From contig JAIXTZ010000226.1 in assembly GCA_027483745.1 (NCBI GenBank), positions 1-6,064 of the forward strand: a DNA stretch of 6,064 nucleotides, given 5' to 3'. The DNA is from Lysobacteraceae bacterium. GTDB lineage: Bacteria; Pseudomonadota; Gammaproteobacteria; Xanthomonadales; Xanthomonadaceae. Below are positions 1 through 5,632 of the stretch, one piece after another (the first letter of the stretch is position 1; each line of letters starts with the position of its first letter). The notes beneath the pieces were generated by a model, which ran no database searches, was not told where the DNA came from, and worked only from the letters and a program-made list of their open reading frames with translations. A program made the translations under genes and the position numbers.

Positions 1-944
1 ACGGCATCGCGCACCACGAGAAAGAGCTGGGACAGCTGTTCTGCGACGACAGCAGCAAGCAGATCGTGGCGATGCTGCTGAAGGAGTGCGACGACGCCGG
101 CGTCGATGTGCGCACCTCGTGCGCGGTCGAGTCCGTCGAGGCGTTCCCGGTGGCCGAGGAGGGCGCGGCCGAAGGCGCGCCGCGCTTCCGCATCACGACT
201 TCGCAGGGCGTGGTCGACGCCGAGTCGCTGGTGGTCGCCACCGGCGGCCTGTCGATCCCGAGCATGGGCGCCACGGGCTTTGGCTATGCGCTGGCGCAGC
301 AGTTCGGCCACGCCGTGCTGCCCACGCGTGCCGGGCTCGTGCCGCTCACGCAGACGGGCAAGCCGGCGGAACAGATGGCCGAGCTCGCGGGCGTGGCCCT
401 GCCCGTCACCGCACGGGCCGGCAAGACCAGTTTCAGCAACGCGATGCTGGTCACCCATCGCGGCATCAGCGGCCCGGCCATCCTGCAGATCTCCAACTAC
501 TGGCAGCCCGGCGAGGCGCTCGAACTCGATCTGCTGCCCGGGCAGGACGCGCTCGACACCCTCACCGCCCTGCGCCAGTCGCGGCCCGACGCCCAATTGC
601 GGACGGTCCTCGCTGAGCTGCTGCCGAAGCGCTTCGCCGAGCGCCTGTGCGAGACGGTGTTCGAGAGCCGGCCGATGAAGCAGCTCGACCCGAAACCCTT
701 GCAGCGCATCGCCGAGACGCTCGCCCGCTTTCCCCTGGTCTGCAGCGGCACCGAGGGCTACCGCACCGCCGAGGTCACGCTGGGCGGCGTCGACACGAAA
801 GAGGTGTCGTCCAGCACGATGGAAAGTCGTCGCGTGCCGGGCCTGTACTTCGTCGGCGAAGTGCTCGACGTCACCGGCTGGCTCGGTGGCTACAACTTCC
901 AATGGGCCTGGGCCTCCGGCCACGCCGCCGGACAGAGCGCCTGA
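1..944 (+). CDS. BaiN/YhiN-type (HI0933 family) NAD(P)/FAD-dependent oxidoreductase, 5' truncated by window edge
   Basis: The reading frame is open from base 3 and gives about 313 residues. The family is about 390-420 residues long, so roughly the first 100 are outside the window, including the N-terminal FAD-binding GxGxxG motif. The first visible residues (GIAHHEKELGQLFC, then DDSSKQIV) match the family block that follows the first Rossmann half. Further on are VVATGGLSIPSMGATGFGY (a flavin-binding ATGG segment) and the C-terminal signature TAEVTLGGVDTKEVSS, with GLYFVGEVLDVTGWLGGYNF close behind, ending AWASGHAAG. These are diagnostic of the HI0933/YhiN flavoproteins. E. coli YhiN has no settled substrate; BaiN homologues have been linked to bile-acid dehydroxylation, which should not be carried over to this organism. 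The protein is probably cytosolic. It is followed 29 bases later by tatD on the same strand, so the two may be co-transcribed. Family assignment is very firm; the function is unknown. Confidence 0.95.
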   Translation, partial: GIAHHEKELGQLFCDDSSKQIVAMLLKECDDAGVDVRTSCAVESVEAFPVAEEGAAEGAPRFRITTSQGVVDAESLVVATGGLSIPSMGATGFGYALAQQFGHAVLPTRAGLVPLTQTGKPAEQMAELAGVALPVTARAGKTSFSNAMLVTHRGISGPAILQISNYWQPGEALELDLLPGQDALDTLTALRQSRPDAQLRTVLAELLPKRFAERLCETVFESRPMKQLDPKPLQRIAETLARFPLVCSGTEGYRTAEVTLGGVDTKEVSSSTMESRRVPGLYFVGEVLDVTGWLGGYNFQWAWASGHAAGQSA

Positions 945-973
945 GCCGCCCCGATCCGCAACCCATCGATCGC

Positions 974-1795
974 ATGAATCCCTACCGCACCACGTTCCCG
1001 CACCCGCTCGTCGACATCGGCGCCAACCTGACGCACGAGAGCTTCGGCCATGATTTCGACGCCGTGCTCGAACGCGCGGCCGAGGCCAGCGTCCACCAGC
1101 TCGTCGTTACCGGCGCCTCGCGCGAGGGTTCTCGCCACGCGCTCGAGCTCGCCCGCGCGCATCCGGGCCGGCTGTTCGCCACCGCGGGCGTGCATCCGCA
1201 CCACGCCATCGAGGTCACCGACGAAGCCGTTGCCGAACTGCGCGAGCTGCTCACGCACCCGGAGGTCGTGGCGGTGGGCGAATGCGGCCTCGACTACTTC
1301 CGCGATTTCGCCCCGCGCCACGCCCAGCAGCGCGCCTTCGAGCGCCAGCTGGAACTCGCCGTCGAATGCGGCAAGCCGCTGTTCCTGCACCAGCGCGACG
1401 CGCACGACGATTTCCTGGCCATCCTCAAGCCCTTCCTGCCGCGTTGCGGCCCGGCGGTGGTGCACTGCTTCACCGGCGACGAGCGCGCGTTGATGGAGTC
1501 GCTGGACGCCGGCTGCTACATCGGCATCACCGGCTGGCTCTGCGACGAGCGCCGCGGCCAGCATCTGCGGGACCTCGTGAAGCGCATCCCGGCCGACCGC
1601 CTGATGGTGGAGACCGACTGCCCCTACCTGCTGCCGCGAACGCTGAAGCCCACGCCGAAGGACCGCCGCAACGAGCCGGCCTTCCTGCCCCACATCGTCC
1701 ACGAGCTGGCGAAGGACCGCGGCGAGGACGTGGCGGTGACGGCGGCCAGCACCATGGCGACGGCGCGGGCGTTCTTCCGGTTGCCGGCGCCATGA
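974..1795 (+). CDS. tatD: TatD family metal-dependent hydrolase (DNase/3'-5' exonuclease)
   Basis: This is a complete 273-residue protein, close to the usual 260-270. TatD enzymes are cytosolic two-metal TIM-barrel nucleases; E. coli TatD degrades single-stranded DNA and RNA 3'-5' and has been linked to repair of oxidative damage. Visible motifs are DIGANLT at residues 14-20 (the TatD subgroup form of the usual DxHxH site), AGVHPH at 71-76, VGECGLDY at 101-108 with metal ligand Glu103, His139, HCFTG at 164-168 with His164, GITGWLCDERRG at 184-195, and VETDCPYLLPR at 212-222 with Asp215. The GITGWxCDERRG and RRNEPAFLPHI blocks match TatD itself rather than YcfH or YjjV. I chose the ATG at 974 because it leaves a short N-terminus before the first beta strand; no good ribosome binding site precedes it. 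The gene overlaps the next one by four bases (ATGA). No tatABC genes are present, and the TatD name is historical. Confidence 0.96.
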   Translation: MNPYRTTFPHPLVDIGANLTHESFGHDFDAVLERAAEASVHQLVVTGASREGSRHALELARAHPGRLFATAGVHPHHAIEVTDEAVAELRELLTHPEVVAVGECGLDYFRDFAPRHAQQRAFERQLELAVECGKPLFLHQRDAHDDFLAILKPFLPRCGPAVVHCFTGDERALMESLDAGCYIGITGWLCDERRGQHLRDLVKRIPADRLMVETDCPYLLPRTLKPTPKDRRNEPAFLPHIVHELAKDRGEDVAVTAASTMATARAFFRLPAP

Positions 1796-2520
1796 CGGGC
1801 AGGCCGCGCCGGATGGCCCGACGCCTGGGCGTCCTTGCGGCGCTCATCGCTCTCGGCGCGGTAGCCGCCGTGTACGTGCCGCCCTCGCCGCCCCGCGAGC
1901 CCAGCCGCTGCTTCGGCACCTCGTCCAATGGACGGATCGAGAACGCGGTGGCCTTGCCGCTGTCCGGCCCGAACTTCCGCGCTTACGCCGACATCGCCCG
2001 CCGGCTGGGCCGCACCTACCTGCACGATCGCGTGCAGCGCGTCGTGCTCGCGGCCTACGTCGAGCTGGAGACCACCCAGCCCAGCCAGCATTTCGTTTAC
2101 GCCGAAACCGGCGCCCCGCGCGGCGGTCCGTTCCCGCCGCATCGCACGCACCAGAACGGCCTCGCCGTTGATTTCCACGTGCCGGTGCGCGACGCGCAGG
2201 GCCGTCCGGCCGCACTGCCGCTGAACGCCCTCAATCGCTACGGCTACGACCTCGAGTTCGATGCGGAAGGACGGCTCGGCGATCTCGTCATCGACTTCGA
2301 CGCCGTCAACGCGCACCTGCTGGCACTGGACGCCGCCGCCCGCGCCGAAGGTATCGTCGTCGAGCGCGTCATCTTCGATCCGCCCTACCTGCCGAAGCTG
2401 TACGCCGCGGAACGCGGCAGCGAGGTGCGCCGACGCGTCCGCTTCATGCCACGCCCGGCCTGGGTGCGGCACGACGAGCACTACCACGTCGATTTCGGGC
2501 TGCGCTGCGAGCCGGGCTGA
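1792..2520 (+). CDS. Membrane-anchored MepA-like murein endopeptidase (peptidase M74, LAS superfamily)
   Basis: This 242-residue protein has a basic N-terminus (RPRRMARR) followed by one hydrophobic stretch at about residues 12-29, so it is a signal anchor or signal peptide leading to the periplasm. The catalytic domain resembles penicillin-insensitive murein endopeptidase. It has SNGRIENAVALP at 45-56 (compare SNG...LP in E. coli MepA), RGGPFPPHRTHQNGLAVDF at 110-128, and HDEHYHV at 227-233. By comparison with MepA, the zinc ligands should be His120, Asp127 and His232, with His227 and His230 in the active site; the HxxxxxxD and HxxHxH spacings are exact. MepA cuts D-alanyl-meso-diaminopimelyl crosslinks in peptidoglycan. 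The protein is shorter than E. coli MepA and lacks its Cys- and Pro-rich C-terminal tail. Its only two cysteines, Cys40 and Cys239, lie at opposite ends of the mature domain. The start codon overlaps the tatD stop, which implies translational coupling. The fold and enzyme class are fairly certain; the exact crosslink cut is inferred. Confidence 0.88.
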   Translation: MTGRPRRMARRLGVLAALIALGAVAAVYVPPSPPREPSRCFGTSSNGRIENAVALPLSGPNFRAYADIARRLGRTYLHDRVQRVVLAAYVELETTQPSQHFVYAETGAPRGGPFPPHRTHQNGLAVDFHVPVRDAQGRPAALPLNALNRYGYDLEFDAEGRLGDLVIDFDAVNAHLLALDAAARAEGIVVERVIFDPPYLPKLYAAERGSEVRRRVRFMPRPAWVRHDEHYHVDFGLRCEPG

Positions 2521-2524
2521 GATC

Positions 2525-2560
2525 CGGGCGGGTTTCCCCATCGTCGGGGGCGGCCCGTTT
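2525..2560 (+). terminator. Weak hairpin after the MepA-like gene, possible terminator
   Basis: CGGGC (2525-2529) can pair with GCCCG (2553-2557), and inside it CCCC (2536-2539) can pair with the G run at 2546-2550 around a six- to seven-base loop. TTT follows directly. The two stems are separated by an unpaired internal loop and the T run is short, so this is at best a weak rho-independent terminator for the three-gene run ending at 2520. Confidence 0.3.
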
Positions 2561-2572
2561 GGCGGAGATTCG

Positions 2573-2623
2573 GTGAATTATTGTTTCGGGATAAAGCGGT
2601 AAAGCTTGAGATAAGCTTGCGCC
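2573..2623 (+). promoter_or_regulatory. AT-richer upstream region of the AAA ATPase gene with repeated TAAAGC/AAGCTTG units
   Basis: This stretch is clearly richer in A and T than the rest of the window and lies immediately before the ATPase start, so it should hold that gene's promoter. It contains TAAAGC at 2592-2597 and again at 2600-2605, and AAGCTTG at 2602-2608 and 2613-2619, an 11-base period that is close to one helical turn. AAGCTT is itself palindromic, so the pair could act as a two-site operator. I cannot place a convincing -35/-10 pair: TTGTTT at 2581 and GATAAA at 2590 or GATAAG at 2610 are only partial matches. No Shine-Dalgarno sequence stands at a normal distance from the ATG. 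Confidence 0.4.
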
Positions 2624-3817
2624 ATGGACCCCATCGCCAATCCCTATGCCCCCGGCGCCGGCGCGCCACCCCCCGAGTTGGCCGGTCGTGATGCGCTGAT
2701 CGAGCAGGTGCGGATCGCCACCCAGCGCATCCGCATCGGCAACCAGGCCAAGAGCGTGCTGCTGGTCGGCCTCCGCGGCGTCGGCAAGACCGTGCTGCTC
2801 GACCGCATGCGCCAGGACGCCGAGGCCGCCGGGATGGAGACCATCCGCATCGAGGCGCCGGAAGGACGCTCGCTGCCCGCCATGCTGGCGCCGCAGCTGC
2901 GCCTCGCCCTGCTGCGCCTGTCGCGGCGCGAGAAGGCGAGGGACCTCGCCAGCCGGGGCCTGCGCGCGCTCGCCGGCTTCGCCAGAGCGCTGAAGCTCAA
3001 GTACGCCGACCTCGAAGTGGGCATCGACCTCGATCCCGAACCCGGCCTCGCCGACAACGGCGACCTCGAGAGCGACCTGCAGACCTTGCTGGAAGCCGCG
3101 GCCCGCGCCGCGCAGGCCGACGGCACCGCCCTCGTGCTCTTCATCGACGAGCTGCAGTACGTGCCGGAAGAGCAGCTGGCCTCGCTGGTGACGGCCCTGC
3201 ACCGCTGCGCGCAGCAGCAGGTGCCGGTGGTGCTGGTGGGTGCGGGCTTGCCGTCGCTGCCCGGCCAGATGGGCCGCGCGAAGTCCTATGCCGAGCGCCT
3301 GTTCGCGTTCCCCTTCATCGGCCCGCTCGACGCCACGGCCGCGCGCGACGCCATCGAGGTGCCGGCCGCCGCGCTGGGCGTGCGCTTCGATCCCGCCGCC
3401 ACGGACGCGATCATCGCCGCCACCGAGGGCTACCCGTATTTCCTGCAGGAGTGGGGCAAGCACGCTTGGGACGTGGCGAAGGCCTCGCCGATCACGGTCG
3501 CCGATGTCGAGCTCGCCGCGCGCGAAGCGGTCGCCGCGCTGGACGAGAGCTTCTTCCGCGTGCGCTTCGACCGCCTCACGCTGGCCGAGAAGCGCTACCT
3601 GCGGGCGATGGCCGAGATCGGCCCGGGCCCGCACCGTTCCGGCGACGTTGCCGAGGCGCTGGGCCGCAAGGTGACCGCGATGGGCCCGATCCGCGCGCAG
3701 CTGATCGAAAAGGGCATGGTGTGGAGCCCGAGCCACGGCGACACCGCGTTCACCGTGCCGATGTTCGACGCCTACCTGCGGCGCATCCTGCCCGGCGACG
3801 ACTGGCGCGAGGCCTGA
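2624..3817 (+). CDS. Orc1/STAND-like AAA ATPase with C-terminal winged helix, function unknown
   Basis: This is a complete 397-residue soluble protein. After a Pro-rich N-terminus (NPYAPGAGAPPPELAGRD, residues 6-23) comes Walker A GLRGVGKT at 49-56 and Walker B LVLFIDELQYV at 170-180, with Asp175 and Glu176. A sensor-1-like strand VPVVLVGAGLPSLPG covers 200-214, followed by AKSYAERLFAFPFIGPL at 219-235 and EGYPYFLQEWG at 268-278. Residues about 310-390 (RFDRLTLAEKRYL to FTVPMFDAYLRRI) look like a winged helix-turn-helix. A basic segment (98-126) is followed by an acidic one (129-151) containing DPEPGLADNGDLESDL, a block I associate with this bacterial family. Such proteins are often annotated as archaeal-type or Orc1-like ATPases and their role is not established; DNA binding through the winged helix is inferred. 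An in-frame TAA at 2612-2614 fixes the ATG at 2624 as the start. No functional partner gene is adjacent. Confidence 0.88.
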   Translation: MDPIANPYAPGAGAPPPELAGRDALIEQVRIATQRIRIGNQAKSVLLVGLRGVGKTVLLDRMRQDAEAAGMETIRIEAPEGRSLPAMLAPQLRLALLRLSRREKARDLASRGLRALAGFARALKLKYADLEVGIDLDPEPGLADNGDLESDLQTLLEAAARAAQADGTALVLFIDELQYVPEEQLASLVTALHRCAQQQVPVVLVGAGLPSLPGQMGRAKSYAERLFAFPFIGPLDATAARDAIEVPAAALGVRFDPAATDAIIAATEGYPYFLQEWGKHAWDVAKASPITVADVELAAREAVAALDESFFRVRFDRLTLAEKRYLRAMAEIGPGPHRSGDVAEALGRKVTAMGPIRAQLIEKGMVWSPSHGDTAFTVPMFDAYLRRILPGDDWREA

Positions 3818-3820
3818 GCT

Positions 3821-4717
3821 TCAGTCCGGCGCGCGCCACCAGTGCGTGACGTTGCGCCCTGCGTTCTTCGCGCTGTAGAGCGCGGTGTCGGCCCGTTGGA
3901 TCAGGTCGAGAGGATGGTGGCGTTCGCCGGCAGGGCAGCAGGCGATGCCGATGCTCACCGTCACCGGGCCCGCGCCATCCGGCAGGCGGATGGTGGCGAT
4001 GCGCGCATGCACCGTGTCGGCCACGCGCCCGGCGACGTCGCTGTCGGCGTCGGGCAACCACAGGGCGAATTCCTCGCCGCCCATGCGTACCGCGCAATCC
4101 GAGCGCCGCACGCAGTGGCGCAGCGCCGCGCCAAGTTCGGCGAGGACGGCATCGCCAACGTGGTGGCCCCAGCGGTCGTTGATGGTCTTGAAGTGGTCGA
4201 CGTCGATCACCAGCAAGGCCCCGCCGCCGTCGCCATGCGCGGCGAACACGGCATCGAGTGCGCGGCGATTGGCCAGTCCGGTCAGCGGGTCGGTGCGCGC
4301 CAGCCGGTCGAGTTCGCTGGCCTGGTGCAGGGCCTCGGCGCGCGCGCCGATCAGCGCCGCCTCGAAGTGCGCGCGCTGGATCGCCGGGTAGAACAGCCAG
4401 GCGACGCGCCGCGAGTCCGCCTCGCCGAACCAGCGCGCGCTGGCGAGGCAGGGCAGCTCGCCGCCGTCATCGAGCCGCAAGCGGACGTGGCATTCGTCGA
4501 ATCGGCCCTCGTGGCGCAGCATCGGCCAGAGGTGGGTTTCGAGGAAGATCGCCGCGGGCCGCGTGAACAGGCCGGCGATGTCGTCGAGGCCGCCGATCTC
4601 GGCCGGCAGCCGTACCGCCCACTCGCCATGCAGTCCGGCCAGTCGGCCGACCGCGTCGGTCTCCACCAGCAGCGCGGGCAGTGCCGACCACAGGGCCGCG
4701 GGCGCGGAATCAGCCAC
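3821..4717 (-). CDS. PAS-GGDEF diguanylate cyclase partnered with an RsbQ-like hydrolase
   Basis: This 298-residue cytosolic protein should make cyclic di-GMP from two GTP. Residues about 10-115 form a PAS-like sensor domain, 117-140 a linker helix, and 141-298 a GGDEF domain. The cyclase shows RTDPLTGLANRRALD at 141-155, DVDHFKTINDRWGHHVGD at 172-189 (metal ligand Asp172, guanine contacts Asn180 and Asp189), and the active-site signature RMGGEEF at 211-217. RRSD at 204-207 lies five residues before GGEEF, so the RxxD inhibitory site for product feedback is present. VSIGIACCP and ADTALYSAKNAGRN complete the domain, so the enzyme looks active. The PAS region includes FLETHLWPMLRHEGRFDECH and DGGELPCLASA, which resemble, as I recall it, the RsbP PAS domain and not a generic PAS. 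I see no transmembrane segment or signal peptide. The start is a GTG inside the last codons of the upstream hydrolase gene (eight-base overlap) with no nearby ribosome binding site, so translation is probably coupled. Confidence 0.94.
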   Translation of the reverse strand: MADSAPAALWSALPALLVETDAVGRLAGLHGEWAVRLPAEIGGLDDIAGLFTRPAAIFLETHLWPMLRHEGRFDECHVRLRLDDGGELPCLASARWFGEADSRRVAWLFYPAIQRAHFEAALIGARAEALHQASELDRLARTDPLTGLANRRALDAVFAAHGDGGGALLVIDVDHFKTINDRWGHHVGDAVLAELGAALRHCVRRSDCAVRMGGEEFALWLPDADSDVAGRVADTVHARIATIRLPDGAGPVTVSIGIACCPAGERHHPLDLIQRADTALYSAKNAGRNVTHWWRAPD

Positions 4718-5525
4718 CGAAGCGCCGGCGCATCGCTTCCGCTACGAGGGCGGGATGGCTCATGTGGGCGCAGTGGCCGGCGACGTCGAGCACTTCCAGG
4801 CGTGCGTCGGGCAGGTGCGCCTGCAGCCAGCGACCCACGGCGAGTGGGGCGAGCGCGTCGTGGCGGTGCTGCAGGATCAGCGCGGGCGTCGTGACGTGGG
4901 CGACGTCGGCACGGTTGTCGGCATAGAACGTGGCGGCCGCGAAGATGCGTGCGGTCACGGGATCGGTCGAGCAGAAGCTGGCCTCCAGCCGTTCCGTGAC
5001 GCGGCCGCCGCCGTCCTCCCCCGCGGCCAGCGGCGCCAACGTGGACGACCAGCCAAGGTAGTTGCGCTCCATCAGGTCGAGCAGCCCGGCGAGGTCGCGG
5101 CGTTCGAAACCGCCGACGTAGTCCGGCGGGTGGTTGACGAAGCAGGGGTTCGGGCCGATCAGCACCAGGTCGCGAAACAGTGCGGGTTCCCGGCGAGCCG
5201 CCACCATGCCGATGCTGCAACTCACCGAGTGGGCGACCAGCACCACGCCTTCGGGCGGGGCCACGGCGCGCACCACGTCGAGGAGGTCGTCGGTGTAGCC
5301 GTCGAGCGTCGCGTGGCGATGGGGGCTGAAGGCCATCGGATCGGCCCGGCCGGCCCCGGCGTGATCGAACAGCACCTGCCGGTGTGAGCTCGCGAAGTAG
5401 GGGGTCAGCCCGTCCCACATGCCCTGGCTGCAGCCGAAACCGTGGGCATAGACCAGCGTCGGGCCGTCCCCGTGCGCCTGCACGTGGTGGCGTTGCCGGA
5501 CTCGCGCTGTGTGGGCCAGATCCAT
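4710..5525 (-). CDS. RsbQ-like alpha/beta hydrolase (KAI2/D14-related fold family)
   Basis: This 271-residue protein is the size of Bacillus RsbQ (about 269). RsbQ is a serine hydrolase required for the PAS-PP2C phosphatase RsbP to signal energy stress; plant KAI2 and D14 receptors share its fold. The catalytic triad reads Ser100 (AHSVS, 98-102), Asp223 (QHRHD, 219-223) and His251 (AGHCAHMSHP, 249-258), each four residues on from the RsbQ positions 96, 219 and 247. YAHGFGCSQGMWD at 26-38 gives the oxyanion hole near Phe30. Further RsbQ-type blocks are LFDHAGAGRADP, TLDGYTDDLLDV, VLIGPNPCFVNHPPDYVGGF, GLLDLMERNYLGW and FCSTDPVTARIFA. No signal peptide is visible. The ATG at 5525 has GGGAG four bases upstream. 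The 3' end overlaps the diguanylate cyclase gene by eight bases, the same partner logic as rsbQ-rsbP but with a GGDEF output. The real substrate is unknown. Confidence 0.93.
   Translation of the reverse strand: MDLAHTARVRQRHHVQAHGDGPTLVYAHGFGCSQGMWDGLTPYFASSHRQVLFDHAGAGRADPMAFSPHRHATLDGYTDDLLDVVRAVAPPEGVVLVAHSVSCSIGMVAARREPALFRDLVLIGPNPCFVNHPPDYVGGFERRDLAGLLDLMERNYLGWSSTLAPLAAGEDGGGRVTERLEASFCSTDPVTARIFAAATFYADNRADVAHVTTPALILQHRHDALAPLAVGRWLQAHLPDARLEVLDVAGHCAHMSHPALVAEAMRRRFGG
4719..4739 (-). promoter_or_regulatory. Inverted repeat ending one base before the cyclase GTG start
   Basis: In the mRNA sense (minus strand), GAAGCG and CGCTTC form a six-base-pair stem around a nine-base loop, and the stem ends one base before the GTG start of the cyclase. 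The ten-base palindrome GCGCCGGCGC (4722-4731) lies within it and offers an alternative fold. A hairpin here could block independent initiation, so that the cyclase is translated only when ribosomes finish the hydrolase. These bases also encode the C-terminal Arg-rich end of the hydrolase, so the repeat may be a by-product of GC-rich coding. Confidence 0.35.
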
Positions 5526-5632
5526 GCCGCTCCCGGGGTCGCCCCTCTGGAGGCGGCCAGTCTAGCCCGGAGTCGAGGCCGCGGCGCGGGACGCTATGGT
5601 CAAAACCGGTCGCGCGGCCCTTGCGGCCGCCC
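5526..5632 (-). promoter_or_regulatory. Gap between ABC permease and RsbQ-like gene, probable promoter region of the hydrolase-cyclase unit
   Basis: Read in minus orientation, this 107-base gap first holds a GC hairpin and a TTTT run just after the permease stop. It then has TTGACC (plus-strand 5598-5603), a good -35-like hexamer, and further on CTAGACT with a -10-like TAGACT (5559-5564). The two are 33 bases apart, so they do not form one normal promoter. GGGAG at 5530-5534 serves as the hydrolase ribosome binding site. A promoter here is likely because the gap is too long for tight operon spacing, but its exact elements are uncertain. Confidence 0.35.
5603..5630 (-). terminator. GC hairpin plus TTTT after the ABC permease gene, possible terminator
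   Basis: On the minus strand GCGGCC (5625-5630) pairs with GGCCGC (5614-5619) around the five-base loop GCAAG. About seven bases later comes TTTT. The stem begins right after the permease stop codon. The T run is separated from the stem, so termination would be inefficient, and some read-through into the hydrolase-cyclase pair is possible. Confidence 0.35.

Noticed and set aside
647..973. A long N-terminal extension of TatD using an upstream start
   Set aside because: The extension is Arg-rich shadow translation of the flavoprotein C-terminus. Homology begins just after the ATG at 974, matching normal TatD length.
1624..2541. A 305-codon minus-strand frame opposite the MepA-like gene
   Set aside because: No domain is recognisable, and the plus strand has a complete zinc peptidase with all catalytic residues.
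2444..3736. A 430-codon open frame on the minus strand opposite the AAA ATPase gene
   Set aside because: Its translation is low-complexity His/Arg/Gly/Ala-rich text with no motif, while the plus strand encodes a clear ATPase. Long antisense open frames are expected in GC-rich DNA.
2624..3817. The AAA ATPase as an anti-phage defence component
   Set aside because: STAND-like ATPases occur in defence systems, but there is no adjacent effector, toxin or nuclease domain, no mobile-element context, and TatD next door is a housekeeping nuclease.
4719..4739. The inverted repeat as a transcription terminator between hydrolase and cyclase
   Set aside because: It lies inside the hydrolase coding sequence, has no following T run, and the genes overlap, so termination here makes no sense.
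3842..4894. A 350-codon plus-strand open frame opposite the cyclase and hydrolase genes
   Set aside because: It spans the junction of two well-recognised minus-strand genes and carries no recognisable domain; it is a shadow of their codon use.
4351..5418. A 355-codon minus-strand frame running across the hydrolase-cyclase junction, as a possible fusion protein
   Set aside because: It is in a different frame from both real genes, Arg/Pro-rich, and shows none of the hydrolase or GGDEF motifs.
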